A DNA stretch of 64,000 bases from JAUWKC01 sp035529895 (GCA_035529895.1 DATKVV010000096.1:1-64000), one strand, 5' to 3'; positions 35,198-44,383 are shown, counted from the stretch's first letter. The notes: generated by a model not told the origin, from the sequence alone. Made by a program: numbers and translations.

Positions 35198-35600
35198 CAA
35201 AATAGCCTCCACTTCATCGGTTAAGATTGCTTTCATTCAGGCCAAAATCGCTAAGAAACTTAACGGCCCAAAACTGTTTTGTCAAAGAAAAAGGCCCTTC
35301 TTTGCAAAAAAACCGACATTTTATTTTTCTTAGCCGTACCTGCTGCGGCTTTTGGACCGATAAGGAGCCGGAAGCCCTGTATCCAGACGGAACGGTTGGC
35401 TTCCGGAATTGCCCGCGAAAGCGCGAGCGATTATGCCTTATGATGTTGTAAATAAAGAGCTTATGGTTTCCGAGGGAATCAAGAACGGCCGGCCGGCGGC
35501 AATCATTGGGCGGCGCCGGTCGTTCATTTGTTGGCAGGCGCCGTATGGCTGGTATCCAGCTCCTCTCCACCTCACCGGGCAGCCAACACGCGAAAAAAAA
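35198..35600. other. Intergenic region with a 9-bp stem-loop
   Basis: CCGGAAGCC (35368-35376) pairs with GGCTTCCGG (35398-35406) across a 21-nt loop in an otherwise gene-free 400 bp between the histone-like and flavodoxin genes. Nothing else recognised. Confidence 0.45.
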
Positions 35601-36077
35601 TTACGCAAAAAGCTTTTTGGTCAGTTGTGCAATTCTATGGCCCCTGCGCTGACACTGTTCTTTAACTCTTTTGTCCGGCTTGCCGATAGAAACCGGTCCA
35701 TAATGGTCGCCCTGCGGGTCGCCCTGGACGGTCATCCCGCTGATAAGCATCGCCTCGATTATCCCCATTATTGTGGTTTCATTGCCGCCGCCGATATTCG
35801 CGGCGCTGGAGAATGCCGCTCCGACTTTGCCGTCGAGGCGACCGTGATAAGCGACCGCCTCGTCGAACAACTCCTTTACAGGCCCGGCCATGTGGCCGTA
35901 GTAGGTCGGCGAGCCGACTACTATCGCATCATACTTGAGCAAATCCTCGGCTTTCACTTTTTCGACGGATTTGCATTCGGTCGTCAGCCCGGCCTCGCTC
36001 ATCGCCTTGGCTATTGTCTCGGCCATTTCTCTCGTATTGCCGCTTCTTGAATAATAGATAACTATTGCCTTTGCCAT
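35601..36077 (-). CDS. Flavodoxin-fold NAD(P)H:quinone reductase-like protein (WrbA family)
   Basis: A 158-residue FMN-binding protein. YYSRSGNTREMAETIA is the FMN phosphate loop, VVGSPTYYGHMAGPVKELFDE the second FMN contact, and FSSAANIGGGNETTIMGIIEA the third. The last matches WrbA-type enzymes, which pass two electrons to quinones, more than simple flavodoxins. Length is a little under the usual 190-200. ATG 36077 has AAGGAG 6 bp upstream; an upstream start at 36125 would add 16 residues. Apparently a single-gene unit. Confidence 0.85.
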   Translation of the reverse strand: MAKAIVIYYSRSGNTREMAETIAKAMSEAGLTTECKSVEKVKAEDLLKYDAIVVGSPTYYGHMAGPVKELFDEAVAYHGRLDGKVGAAFSSAANIGGGNETTIMGIIEAMLISGMTVQGDPQGDHYGPVSIGKPDKRVKEQCQRRGHRIAQLTKKLFA

Positions 36078-36193
36078 CTTGAGCTCCTTAACTGTAACTC
36101 TGTTCACAAATCCATATACCTTCAATCGCAGAAGATTGCTCTGGACAGGGACATTCCTATTCGCCTTCGCCGCCTTCCCGGTTTTGGCCTCTC

Positions 36194-37033
36194 TTACAGA
36201 ACAGGTTTGGCCTGGTTCGACATTTCTTTCTGGAAGCGCGATTGGCGCTCATCGAAGTCAATGGCGAATTTGCCGCGGACCCTTTCGAGCAGCTGTGCTT
36301 TCTTGTTGATTCTCCAGACCAGCAGCACGAGCGGGTGTTTCTGGATATCCTTGAAGATGATGACGATTCTGCCGAAGCCCATCAGCCGCTCAAGGAAATC
36401 GCTCGTGTCCACCACCGTGTTATAATCTTCCCTGCCTATATGCTTTCCGCTCTCGGTGGGTCCTTCCTGGATGTTCATATAGTTGGGCGTAATAGTGACA
36501 TAGTAGAAAAGGCCCTTGAGCCAGGAAATGAAGATGACAAGCACGCCGATAACGGTCACCAGAAGAAAACCCGTGGCGCTCATTGAAAGCGCCAGGCGCC
36601 TGAAGATTCTTAGAAACGGCACAACCCAGCCAAGCAGATGAAGCCAAAGCAGCAGAAAGCCAGCGCTTACCACCGTGATAATCAGGACTTTGACGCTTAT
36701 GCTGTATTCCTCGACCAGCAGATTAACAAAGACTATGGCGAACCAGACGCCGCCCACAAGCTCGGGGCTTATGTGACCGAAAATCCACCCCGCCTCTCTG
36801 AGAAACATCAGCAGGGAGGCCAGAAGCGATGCGATTATGGCAGGCCCATAGAGGATTTTGGTTGTCCAGTTGAAAATAATCAGCCAGTCATTGATGTCGG
36901 GGTCTTGCCTCATTGTCTTTTCCATCCTGAGCCTTGTCCTGACTGTTTTCCTGAGGACCAGCCACGCCGTCACGCAAGCCGCAACCAGCCCGACGGCGAT
37001 ATATACCGCTATCATCCTGTTTGATGTCCACAT
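36194..37033 (-). CDS. Integral membrane protein of unknown function
   Basis: A 279-residue protein with about five hydrophobic segments (AVYIAVGLVAACVTAWLVL; ILYGPAIIASLLASLLMFL; GGVWFAIVFVNLLV; VLIITVVSAGFLLLWL; GFLLVTVIGVLVIFISWL). A soluble C-terminal part starts FYYVTITPNYMNIQEGPTES, a beta-rich tail resembling a small PH/bPH-like domain but not securely. GAGGG lies 7 bp before ATG 37033. It follows the LolA-like gene by 64 bp on the same strand, so a shared envelope function is possible. Confidence 0.65.
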   Translation of the reverse strand: MWTSNRMIAVYIAVGLVAACVTAWLVLRKTVRTRLRMEKTMRQDPDINDWLIIFNWTTKILYGPAIIASLLASLLMFLREAGWIFGHISPELVGGVWFAIVFVNLLVEEYSISVKVLIITVVSAGFLLLWLHLLGWVVPFLRIFRRLALSMSATGFLLVTVIGVLVIFISWLKGLFYYVTITPNYMNIQEGPTESGKHIGREDYNTVVDTSDFLERLMGFGRIVIIFKDIQKHPLVLLVWRINKKAQLLERVRGKFAIDFDERQSRFQKEMSNQAKPVL

Positions 37034-37097
37034 ATTCGTACCCTCTAATACGCGAGGAATCGAAATCGACGACCCTGTTACGCGGCTGTTTGTTTCT

Positions 37098-37931
37098 TTA
37101 TTTTGCCGGCGGTTCTGTTCCGGCCCGGCCCTTTCTTATCTCAAGCGGGGTCTGGTCGACGGTAAAGTCTTTGGGAACCTTAAAATCAAAAACTTTTCCG
37201 TCTATCTTTTTGTTTACCTGCGGCTTGAGCAGTCTTATTTCATAGATGTCGTCCGCGGTGGTGACGGCAACGATTCTGGCCGGCAGGCCCGAAGCTTTGT
37301 CGACCCAGAAATCAATCGTCGTGTAATCATCTTTATAAACAGAATCCGGCTTTACCTTCAGATGCAACTGAACAAGAGTGTCCTTGCCGGGCTCTTCCTG
37401 TTCAACCAGCGTCGTCTCGAAATCCTTTTTCAGCTCCTCGACCTTCGTAAAGCCGACTATCGGAAAATTTCTCCTGGCCAATTCGAGAGCGTCGACCGGT
37501 TCGTTCGGCTCGGCCAATTGTTTTCTTGTAACCTGCTTGATTTGATAGTCGATTTTGGTGAGCCAGACGCCGTCGAAAATAAACTGCTCAGCGTATTTTC
37601 GTTCCTTTTCATCGTCCTGCCGGAGTGTTTCGAAATTTATCCGCAGCCTGGATTGTGCGCCGACTTTCTGGTAGTAAAATACCCCTTTCCTGAGGGTTGT
37701 TGATTCGATGTCGGGCGCAAGAGGCTGTTTGACCGAATGCTCAATCTGCGACTGATAAGATTCAAGCTGCTCGGTCCTTTGCCTTAATTCCTCCAGGACC
37801 TTCTCAACCGGGTCGGCCTTTACCTCTTTGCGGCACTGCGGCCCTGAATCTTTCGCACAGCACGCGGGCCAGCAAGTACCAACCGCGCACAGTAAGATGA
37901 CGACGCCTTTGGCAAGAGTTTTCCTAAGCAT
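37098..37931 (-). CDS. LolA-like periplasmic outer-membrane lipoprotein carrier
   Basis: A 277-residue exported protein: signal MLRKTLAKGVVILLCAVGTC, ending before PACCAKD; the cysteines make a lipoprotein possible. The mature part (VFYYQKVGAQSRLRINFETL, YAEQFIFDGVWLTKIDYQIKQ, IDFWVDKASGLPARIVAVT) has the half-barrel pattern of LolA/LolB-type proteins. It probably shuttles lipoproteins or other hydrophobic ligands. Its start ATG 37931 lies inside the end of the HAD gene, an 8-bp overlap indicating translational coupling. Confidence 0.7.
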   Translation of the reverse strand: MLRKTLAKGVVILLCAVGTCWPACCAKDSGPQCRKEVKADPVEKVLEELRQRTEQLESYQSQIEHSVKQPLAPDIESTTLRKGVFYYQKVGAQSRLRINFETLRQDDEKERKYAEQFIFDGVWLTKIDYQIKQVTRKQLAEPNEPVDALELARRNFPIVGFTKVEELKKDFETTLVEQEEPGKDTLVQLHLKVKPDSVYKDDYTTIDFWVDKASGLPARIVAVTTADDIYEIRLLKPQVNKKIDGKVFDFKVPKDFTVDQTPLEIRKGRAGTEPPAK

Positions 37932-38541
37932 CCTTCCGCTTCCTTTCTTGTTTGCCGCCTTTTCCTTTGATAATTCGAAGTATCTGGTCGATTTTTTCAA
38001 TCGTGAAATCAGCATGCCCCGAAAATTCCGCGGCCCTGTCGCTGTTGGCCAGGAGCACCGCAACGGCCCCCGCGGCCCTTGCGCACAGTAAATCGAACAG
38101 ATAATCGCCCACCACCAGCGTCTCGGCAGCCTCCACACCGAACTGCTCACATATCCTCAGCACGCCGAAGGCATTCGGTTTGACCGGACCGTCGTTTCTG
38201 TCAACAATGGCATCGAATTTCAGACCGTGTTTTCGGGCAACGGCCAGCGCGTTGCTTCGTCTGTTGCGTGTCAGTATCCCCACCGGAATGCCCGCCTGAC
38301 GAAGCGCTCGCAGCGTTGGTTTTGCGCCGGGGTTGAGCCTGGATTCCGTTACGGCCCGTCTCTCATACAAGTGTAATATTCTTTCCGCTTCCTTACGCTT
38401 TTGGGGGGACATCTTTTCCATCGCTTCGAGCACAGGGCCTGAATCCCTGCTCAGGCCCATTTCCTCCCGTATGACGTCAAAGTCAAAGAAAGGACGCGTT
38501 ATCGTCCCGTCAAGGTCGAATATTATCGCTTTAATCGGCAT
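37924..38541 (-). CDS. HAD-superfamily phosphatase
   Basis: A 205-residue haloacid dehalogenase-like hydrolase. Motif I is FDLDGTIT with the nucleophile Asp near residue 9, motif II LTRNRR, motif III a Lys in GPVKPNAFG and motif IV VVGDYLFDLLCARAAGA. A helical cap lies between motifs I and II (residues 20-75), so it acts on small phosphorylated compounds such as phosphoglycolate or sugar phosphates; the substrate is not predictable. It overlaps the LolA-like gene by 8 bp and follows the LysR gene after 48 bp. Confidence 0.85.
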   Translation of the reverse strand: MPIKAIIFDLDGTITRPFFDFDVIREEMGLSRDSGPVLEAMEKMSPQKRKEAERILHLYERRAVTESRLNPGAKPTLRALRQAGIPVGILTRNRRSNALAVARKHGLKFDAIVDRNDGPVKPNAFGVLRICEQFGVEAAETLVVGDYLFDLLCARAAGAVAVLLANSDRAAEFSGHADFTIEKIDQILRIIKGKGGKQERKRKDA

Positions 38542-38589
38542 ACATGAACTCTTGTGAAAAATCTTTTCTATTTCATTTTACGCTTGGCG

Positions 38590-39474
38590 CTACGCCTGTC
38601 CTTTGCGGAGCAATTCGATAAAGTGCCGTGCAGGCTGACCTAATATTCTATTCCTGCGAACAACTATCCCCGTCGGCCTGACAAAATTCTCGTTCGAAAA
38701 CGGCACAGCAATTATTGTCCCGCCGTCGACTTCCTGAAGTATCGCGGTTTTCGGCAATATGCTTATGCCCGAGTTTATTTCCACCACCCGCTTGACGGTC
38801 TCGATGTTGTCGAATTCCATCACCGGACGGACTACAATATTATAACGCTGCAGGATACTGTCTATCCATGCCCGCGTGGGAACATCCTTCTCAAACCCGA
38901 TGAATCTCTCGAACTGGATTTGATGAATATCAACCTCAGATGCGCCGGCCAAAGGGTGCCTGGGGCTGCACGCCAGCACCAGCGGCTCATCCTCAAAGTC
39001 ATACACTTCCAGCCGCTTGTCTCTCCTGGGAACAGCCACAAGACCAATGTCGATATCGCCGGATAAGACGAGCTCATAAATTTTGGCGGCACTGAAATAC
39101 TCAATATGAACATTCACTTTTGGCTGGCTTACCATGAATCTTTTTACGTAGTCCGGCAGAGTGTGCATCCCGATACTGAAAATTGCACCTACGTTTATCC
39201 TGCTGGTGTCCGAGGATTTGAGAAAACTCAGCTCGCTTTTGAGCTGCTCATACCTCTCGAGCATATCCTGGGCCGCACTGTAAAGCAATTGCCCCGCCTT
39301 TGTAAGCTCGACAGGTCTTTTCTTGCGGTCGATTAGCTGGCACTTAAAGGATAGTTCGAGCTGCGCAAGCTGCTGCGAGACCGCCGACTGGCTTAAGAGG
39401 TGCTTTTCAGCGGTCTTTGAAAAGCTTCGCAATTCAGCCAAATCGCAAAATACCTTTAGCGTTTCTGTATGCAT
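38590..39474 (-). CDS. LysR-family transcriptional regulator
   Basis: A 294-residue regulator. The N-terminal helix-turn-helix reads LRSFSKTAEKHLLSQSAVSQ, with QLAQLELSFKCQLIDRKKR, then a linker and a periplasmic-binding-type effector domain (GAIFSIGMHTLPDYV, VEINSGISILPK). It is divergent from the glutamate dehydrogenase gene with 177 bp between starts, the classic layout in which a LysR protein controls both. By analogy with GltC it may sense a nitrogen-related metabolite; this is inference. The shared region has GCTAT-4-ATAGC (39584-39597) and two ATTCGTA repeats. Confidence 0.92.
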   Translation of the reverse strand: MHTETLKVFCDLAELRSFSKTAEKHLLSQSAVSQQLAQLELSFKCQLIDRKKRPVELTKAGQLLYSAAQDMLERYEQLKSELSFLKSSDTSRINVGAIFSIGMHTLPDYVKRFMVSQPKVNVHIEYFSAAKIYELVLSGDIDIGLVAVPRRDKRLEVYDFEDEPLVLACSPRHPLAGASEVDIHQIQFERFIGFEKDVPTRAWIDSILQRYNIVVRPVMEFDNIETVKRVVEINSGISILPKTAILQEVDGGTIIAVPFSNENFVRPTGIVVRRNRILGQPARHFIELLRKGQA

Positions 39475-39651
39475 TATAAGTAGTCCTGATAGAATATATT
39501 ACCATTTAATTCTTCCACATTAATGCTGCAATTCGTATACTAATCCGGCTAACTCTGTATTCGTAAACAGTTGTACTGGCTTGCTATTAGGATAGCTTAT
39601 TGTAATAATTGGGCAAAAGCAAATTTTCTAATTTTTTTGGAGGTTATTCGC

Positions 39652-40995
39652 GTGGCAGCAAACACTGTTGTTCAGGCCGTTTATGAACAGGTTCTTCGCC
39701 GCAATCCCGGCGAGCTCGAATTCCATCAGGCGGTAAAAGAAGTCCTCGATTGTTTAGGTCCTGTGCTCGATAAGCACCCGGAATACATAGAGTCCAGGAT
39801 TCTCGACCGGATAGTCGAGCCGGAAAGGCAAGTCATTTTCCGAGTGCCGTGGCAGGACGACAGGGGCAACTTCTGCGTAAATCGCGGCTTCCGCGTGGAG
39901 TTCAACAGCGCCCTCGGGCCTTATAAGGGCGGGCTTCGTTTTCATCCGAGCGTCTACCTCGGCATCATCAAGTTTCTGGGATTCGAGCAGATCTTCAAGA
40001 ACTCGCTGACCGGCCTGCAAATGGGGGGCGGCAAGGGCGGTTCGGACTTCGACCCCAAAGGAAAAAGCGACAGGGAGGTAATGCGGTTCTGTCAGAGCTT
40101 CATTACCGAGCTGTTCCGTCACATCGGCGCCGCCACCGACGTTCCCGCCGGTGATATCGGCGTCGGAGGACGGGAAATCGGTTTTATGTTCGGTCAATAC
40201 AAGCGCATTCGCAACGAGTTCACCGGCGTACTTACCGGCAAAGGCCTCGAGTGGGGCGGCTCGCTGGTCCGAACCGAAGCCACCGGCTACGGGCTTACTT
40301 ACATAGTTGAGGAAGCCCTGAAAGAAAAGGGCAAAAGCTTTGAGGGAATGACTGTCGGCGTGTCAGGCGCCGGCAATGTCGCTATTTATGCCACGCAGAA
40401 AGTGCAGCAGCTCGGCGCCAAAGTTGTCACTGTAAGCGACTCCAACGGGTTCGTATATGACCCGGACGGGGTGAAGCTCGAGACAGTCAGGCAACTTAAG
40501 GAAGTGGAGCGAAAACGGATAAAAGAGTATTGCGCGATTCATAAGAGCGCCAAATATACCGAAGGGTGCAACGGCGTCTGGAACGTCAAGTGCGATATCG
40601 CTTTGCCTTGCGCGACCCAGAACGAATTGGATGAGGCCGCGGCCAAAACGCTGGTCGACAACGGCTGCATTGCGGTGGCCGAAGGGGCTAATATGCCGTG
40701 CACACCGGAGGCGGCAAAGGTATTCCTCGACAATAACGTGATATTCCTGCCGGGCAAGGCGGCCAACGCGGGCGGGGTGGCTGTTTCCGGGCTGGAGATG
40801 GCACAGAACAGCCAGTTTATGTACTGGACGTTCGAGAAGGCTGAGGCGGAATTGAAGAACATCATGGTGAATATCTACAAGAGCATCAGCCAGGCAGCCG
40901 AAGAGTACGGCTCCCCGGGCAATTTCGTTGCGGGGGCCAATATCGGCGGCTTCGTAAAGGTCGCCAACGCGATGCTGGCTCAGGGCCTCGTATAG
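39652..40995 (+). CDS. gdhA: NADP-type hexameric glutamate dehydrogenase
   Basis: A 447-residue enzyme interconverting 2-oxoglutarate plus ammonia and glutamate. PYKGGLRFHPSV has the substrate lysines, NSLTGLQMGGGKGGSDFDPK the catalytic lysine region, and DVPAGDIGVGGREIGFMFGQ the signature. The coenzyme domain starts GVSGAGNVA. The N-terminal pattern (VVQAVYEQVLRRNPGELEFH) belongs to the NADP-linked assimilatory subgroup. GTG 39652 has GGAGG 8 bp upstream; the longer frame before it is not conserved. Divergent from the LysR gene, its likely regulator. Confidence 0.95.
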   Translation: MAANTVVQAVYEQVLRRNPGELEFHQAVKEVLDCLGPVLDKHPEYIESRILDRIVEPERQVIFRVPWQDDRGNFCVNRGFRVEFNSALGPYKGGLRFHPSVYLGIIKFLGFEQIFKNSLTGLQMGGGKGGSDFDPKGKSDREVMRFCQSFITELFRHIGAATDVPAGDIGVGGREIGFMFGQYKRIRNEFTGVLTGKGLEWGGSLVRTEATGYGLTYIVEEALKEKGKSFEGMTVGVSGAGNVAIYATQKVQQLGAKVVTVSDSNGFVYDPDGVKLETVRQLKEVERKRIKEYCAIHKSAKYTEGCNGVWNVKCDIALPCATQNELDEAAAKTLVDNGCIAVAEGANMPCTPEAAKVFLDNNVIFLPGKAANAGGVAVSGLEMAQNSQFMYWTFEKAEAELKNIMVNIYKSISQAAEEYGSPGNFVAGANIGGFVKVANAMLAQGLV

Positions 40996-41023
40996 AAAAG
41001 AAGCCTCCACCTTGGATTTTCGA

Positions 41024-41056
41024 AAGGACGCCTAAGACTAACGGGCGTCCTTTTTT
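41024..41056 (+). terminator. Terminator after glutamate dehydrogenase
   Basis: GGACGCC (41026-41032) pairs with GGCGTCC (41044-41050), with extra A-T closing pairs, followed by a T6 run. Confidence 0.85.
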
Positions 41057-41091
41057 ATTGCCGGTGGCCGAAGGCGCCGCTAAAATCTGTC

Positions 41092-41838
41092 ATGATGGAA
41101 AGAGAGCCGGATATATCCAAAGCTGTAAGGCAGCACGCTGAGATGGAAGAATTCTTGAGCGGCGGTTTTGCGGTCAAGGGCGAAGTGGCGCCGCTCAAGG
41201 CGCAAGAGCCCGAAGACAGCGCGGCTGTGGGCAAAAAGGCAAAAGAACTTGAAGAAATCGCCGACCAGGTGCGCAAGTGCTGCAAGTGTGGTCTGGGCTC
41301 CTCGCGGACAAATGCGGTGCCCGGAGAAGGCAATCCCAACGCCCGAATTATGTTTGTGGGAGAAGCACCGGGGGCGGATGAAGATGCACAAGGTCGCCCT
41401 TTTGTTGGACGGGCCGGACAACTGCTCGACCGGGTTATCGAAGCCTGCGGACTCAAACGCAGCGACGTATTCATTGGCAATATTCTCAAGTGTCGGCCGC
41501 CCGAGAATCGCGACCCGCGCCCGGATGAGATTATTAGCTGCCTGCCCTATCTCCAGCGACAAATTGAAATAATCGAGCCTGAAGTGATTGTGGCGCTTGG
41601 CGCCCACGCGGCCAGAACTCTGTTAAACACAAACAAGCCTATAGGTCAGTTGCGGGGCCAATTCCACGAATACTACGCCGGCATCGGCAGGGCGCCCATC
41701 AAGCTGATGGCAACCTATCACACCGCCTATCTATTACGAAACTATACGCCGGAGAACCGCAAAAGGCTCTGGGAGGATATGAAAAAGGTCCTGGCCGAGA
41801 TTGGTCTGCCCGTCCCTGAACACGGGCAAAGAAAATAG
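41092..41838 (+). CDS. Family 4 uracil-DNA glycosylase
   Basis: A 248-residue Fe-S glycosylase that removes uracil from DNA as the first step of base-excision repair. Catalytic motif 1 is GEAPGADEDAQGRPFVGRAG. Cluster cysteines appear in CCKCGL and in ILKCRPPENRDP, with another in IISCLPYL. The last motif is YHTAYLLR, where most relatives have HPA-x-L, a mild deviation. The first 55 residues are an acidic, low-conservation extension. The start at 41092 lacks a clear ribosome site. Confidence 0.88.
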   Translation: MMEREPDISKAVRQHAEMEEFLSGGFAVKGEVAPLKAQEPEDSAAVGKKAKELEEIADQVRKCCKCGLGSSRTNAVPGEGNPNARIMFVGEAPGADEDAQGRPFVGRAGQLLDRVIEACGLKRSDVFIGNILKCRPPENRDPRPDEIISCLPYLQRQIEIIEPEVIVALGAHAARTLLNTNKPIGQLRGQFHEYYAGIGRAPIKLMATYHTAYLLRNYTPENRKRLWEDMKKVLAEIGLPVPEHGQRK

Positions 41839-41849
41839 CTCGCGCGTGT

Positions 41850-42044
41850 TCACTTCTCCGATTTGCCTTCGACCTTCTCTGCAAGCTCGGCCGGACGATA
41901 TTCAATCTCCAGCAGCTTCTCTCGCGTTTTCAACTCGGATTGTCTGATACAGGTTAGTACCATCAGCAACGATGTGACCATAAGAAACACGATCCCATAG
42001 ACCACGACCTGAATAGCCCAAATCGGTTCACATGCCTGGCTCAT
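41850..42044 (-). CDS. Small single-pass membrane protein
   Basis: A 64-residue protein with one central hydrophobic helix (AIQVVVYGIVFLMVTSLLMV) followed by a charged tail (RQSELKTREKLLEIEYR). Its amino-acid pattern looks coding, but there is no strong ribosome site and no recognised family. Convergent with the uracil glycosylase gene, with 11 bp between their stops. Role unknown. Confidence 0.5.
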   Translation of the reverse strand: MSQACEPIWAIQVVVYGIVFLMVTSLLMVLTCIRQSELKTREKLLEIEYRPAELAEKVEGKSEK

Positions 42045-42310
42045 CGGGAACCGTAATTATAGTCGTTTTGTGGTGGTCGTCGGTTCAATCTTGCGGATTT
42101 TGACGACTGGATGGGCTGTAAGGGCTTGGGCCGGTAGGACTTCCGAAGGTTACCCATAATCAGCTAATCGGCCAAAACCGGGGCTTTTAGGCCAGCTCCC
42201 GCAGCTAACAGCGGGCAAAAACAGCAAGGTGTGTTTCCGGCCCCAAAACCGCCTCTCTTGCGAAAAACACCCACTTTACCAAAAAAATTTGAGTTTGGGC
42301 AAGTTTTTGC
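42045..42310. other. Intergenic region before the first PEP-CTERM cassette
   Basis: CCCGC/GCGGG inverted repeat near 42197-42214 and an A7TTT tract at 42281-42300 just upstream of the next promoter. No gene recognised. Confidence 0.4.
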
Positions 42311-42340
42311 TTGACTTTATCGGAAGCTTTCGGGTAGGAT
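42311..42340 (+). promoter_or_regulatory. Predicted promoter of the PEP-CTERM gene at 42453
   Basis: TTGACT (42311-42316), an 18-bp spacer and TAGGAT (42335-42340), preceded by an A/T tract that could serve as an UP element. Confidence 0.5.
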
Positions 42341-42452
42341 TTATAAGCTTGGAACGGACGGCAGCAATGCTTATGGCTGCGAGCCCGCTTTCATCGGAGG
42401 ACCACAGGGCGTCGGCAGCAATGTGAGTGGCAGAAAAAAGGCGAGGAGTGTG

Positions 42453-43196
42453 ATGAGAAGGCGTGTCTTAGTGGTTTGCTTATCGGTATTGGTTGCGGTG
42501 ATGGTCTGTCCAGCCCGTGCCGCGATGTACGACCTCACCACGGAGGGCTCCGCGTGGACCATCAACGGAGCAGTCTTCCAGCAGTACAGTGACGGCGCCG
42601 GGGGGTCAGGCAACATCGACTCATTTGTCAGGATACAAGGCACCGAAATTCAACAAGGCTATAACACGGACTACCGCGGCACGGGATTTCCCGAATTCGA
42701 TGAGAATACCTCATTGAGCTTTACTCACTCACTGCTGCTGAGCAGCGTGCCGACCGTCACCAATGGCGGGACAAGCTATCGTGAATTCCTTCTGGACATC
42801 AACCAAAATGGGGAGCCGATTTTGTCGCTGGACGCCGTCAAGATTGCCGTGCAGGCTTCGGGAGACCTCTTTGGCTACTCAAGCATCTTCAGCTCCCCCA
42901 TTTACGACCTCGATGCGGGCGGGGACAACTGGGTGAAACTGGATTATTCGATTAACGCCGGCAGCGGCGCGGGAGATATGCTTATGTACGTCCCGGACAT
43001 AGTGTTTCAGGACGGCAGCGGCGGCTATTTGGGCGATTACGTCTACCTGTATTCGAAGTTCGGCGAGAATTCACTTGCCGACGACGGATACGAAGAATGG
43101 GCCCACGGCGTTGGAGGACCTATAATACCCGAGCCGGCTACCGTATTACTGCTCGGCCTGGGTGCGTTGGCGCTGCCGAAAAAACGCCGGGCCTGA
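42453..43196 (+). CDS. PEP-CTERM sorted exported protein
   Basis: A 247-residue protein with signal MRRRVLVVCLSVLVAVMVCP, then ARA before the mature AMYDLTTEG. The C-terminus IPEPATVLLLGLGALALPKK with RRA is an exosortase sorting signal. The core is beta-rich (SFTHSLLLSSVPTVTNGG, LDAVKIAVQASGDLFGY) and acidic, like surface-exposed proteins; no known domain. ATG 42453 is preceded by GAGGAG 6 bp away; a GTG at 42423 would add ten residues before the signal. It is the first of a row of similar independent cassettes and ends in a clear terminator. Confidence 0.82.
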   Translation: MRRRVLVVCLSVLVAVMVCPARAAMYDLTTEGSAWTINGAVFQQYSDGAGGSGNIDSFVRIQGTEIQQGYNTDYRGTGFPEFDENTSLSFTHSLLLSSVPTVTNGGTSYREFLLDINQNGEPILSLDAVKIAVQASGDLFGYSSIFSSPIYDLDAGGDNWVKLDYSINAGSGAGDMLMYVPDIVFQDGSGGYLGDYVYLYSKFGENSLADDGYEEWAHGVGGPIIPEPATVLLLGLGALALPKKRRA

Positions 43197-43220
43197 GAAA
43201 GAACCTTCATTCAGTTGCCA

Positions 43221-43255
43221 GGGGCTGTGGTTTCTACGACAGCCCTTTTTATTTT
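43221..43255 (+). terminator. Terminator after the PEP-CTERM gene at 42453
   Basis: GGGCTGT (43222-43228) pairs with ACAGCCC (43239-43245), followed by T5 and further T-rich sequence. Confidence 0.8.
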
Positions 43256-43583
43256 GGCTGCCAAACGAAGATTGAAAAGGACTTTGCGGGACTCCGGAAA
43301 CTCAATTCTGCACAGCTTATCGGAAGTGACAGAAAGACAACCGAGTACCATCACGGTAATCTGCCGGCTATTATCATCATACGGCATTCTCTGCCTCAAA
43401 CGCGAGCCAGGCGAGTTTGTCGCTGACGCGCAAACGCGGTTTGGGCCGCCGATTCACAAGCAAGATTCGAGCTGCGCGTTGTACCTGAAATGCGGTCTCT
43501 GTCGAATGTGCGCGTTTTACCGGCCGCTCTGGCAAAGATTCGAATAATTTCAGAGAATTTAGATAGCTTTGACGTTTTTATCC
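43256..43583. other. Intergenic region between PEP-CTERM cassettes
   Basis: About 330 bp without supported gene. The only noted signal is TTGACG at 43569, which is too far from the TATAAT at 43607 to pair with it. Confidence 0.35.
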
Positions 43584-43612
43584 TTTACTCCAACGCCTGT
43601 TTGAGGTATAAT
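43584..43612 (+). promoter_or_regulatory. Predicted promoter of the PEP-CTERM gene at 43742
   Basis: TTTACT (43584-43589), a 17-bp spacer and a perfect TATAAT (43607-43612). A leader of about 120 nt follows, with GGGGG-TGGCT-CCCCC and a TGCGCAAAG direct repeat, so post-transcriptional control is possible. Confidence 0.55.
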
Positions 43613-43741
43613 TCGAACAGGATTGGACGGGGGTAGGGGGTGGCTCCCCCTTGCGCTTATTACCTCCTTTAAGAAAGCGGTGTCGTTCTGCGCAAAGCCT
43701 GCGCAAAGAACGCCGGGAGTGCGTCTCGGTGAGGAGGAAAT

Positions 43742-44383
43742 ATGAAACGGACAAAGATATTTGGGACCGCGGTCTTCTTATTTGCGATATGCCATCCGAC
43801 AGCTCTGCTGCAGGCATCGTACGTTTATCCTGTTGAGGTCTTCACAAACAACGGCGGATACTCGAATAGCCCGGACCTGGATATGTACGTAGCGGTATCC
43901 GACCAATCCGGCGCGGTCGACTTCACATTTTATAACGAAAGTCTGATAAACTCTTCTGTTTCACGAATCTATTTCGATGACGGTTCTTTGCTTGGCATTG
44001 CCGCCGTAACTAACGGCCCAGGGACATCCTTCAGTCAACTTGCGACCCCCGGTGACCTGGCGGGCGGCGGTCTGCTCAAACCTCCGTTCGTAACAAGCCA
44101 GGAATTCTGTATGGACGGCGACCCGCCCGCATATCACAACGGCGTCAACCCCGTCCAGCCGGGCAACCCGCTCGAGTGGGTCAGAGTCACCTTCGACCTG
44201 GCTGACGGCGCAACGCTCTCGGCGGTCATTGACCAGTTAAACAGCGGCGCTTTGCGTATCGGCGTCCATATCATCGGCCTGCCCGACGGGTCGAGCGAGT
44301 CCGGTGTCACTGTCGCTGAGCCGGTGACCATAGCGCTGCTCGGCTTAGGCACGTTTGCCCTCGTCAGAAGACGCAGGAGCTGA
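43742..44383 (+). CDS. PEP-CTERM sorted exported protein
   Basis: A 213-residue protein: signal MKRTKIFGTAVFLFAICHPT then ALLQAS; C-terminal VAEPVTIALLGLGTFALV followed by RRRRS, a sorting signal with AEP in place of PEP. The core (DFTFYNESLINSSVSRIYFD, LEWVRVTFDLADGATLSAV) matches a group of small PEP-CTERM proteins of unknown role. GAGGAGG lies about 5 bp before the ATG, a strong ribosome site. Surface display is the only safe inference. Confidence 0.82.
   Translation: MKRTKIFGTAVFLFAICHPTALLQASYVYPVEVFTNNGGYSNSPDLDMYVAVSDQSGAVDFTFYNESLINSSVSRIYFDDGSLLGIAAVTNGPGTSFSQLATPGDLAGGGLLKPPFVTSQEFCMDGDPPAYHNGVNPVQPGNPLEWVRVTFDLADGATLSAVIDQLNSGALRIGVHIIGLPDGSSESGVTVAEPVTIALLGLGTFALVRRRRS

Noticed and set aside
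37932..38150. N-terminal extension of the LolA-like protein
   Set aside because: This part runs antiparallel in frame choice through the HAD gene on the same strand and lacks a signal peptide; ATG 37931 starts a proper signal.
43615..43741. GCAAAGCC in a leader, reminiscent of a cyclic-di-GMP riboswitch
   Set aside because: The second conserved half and the flanking stems of the known consensus are absent.
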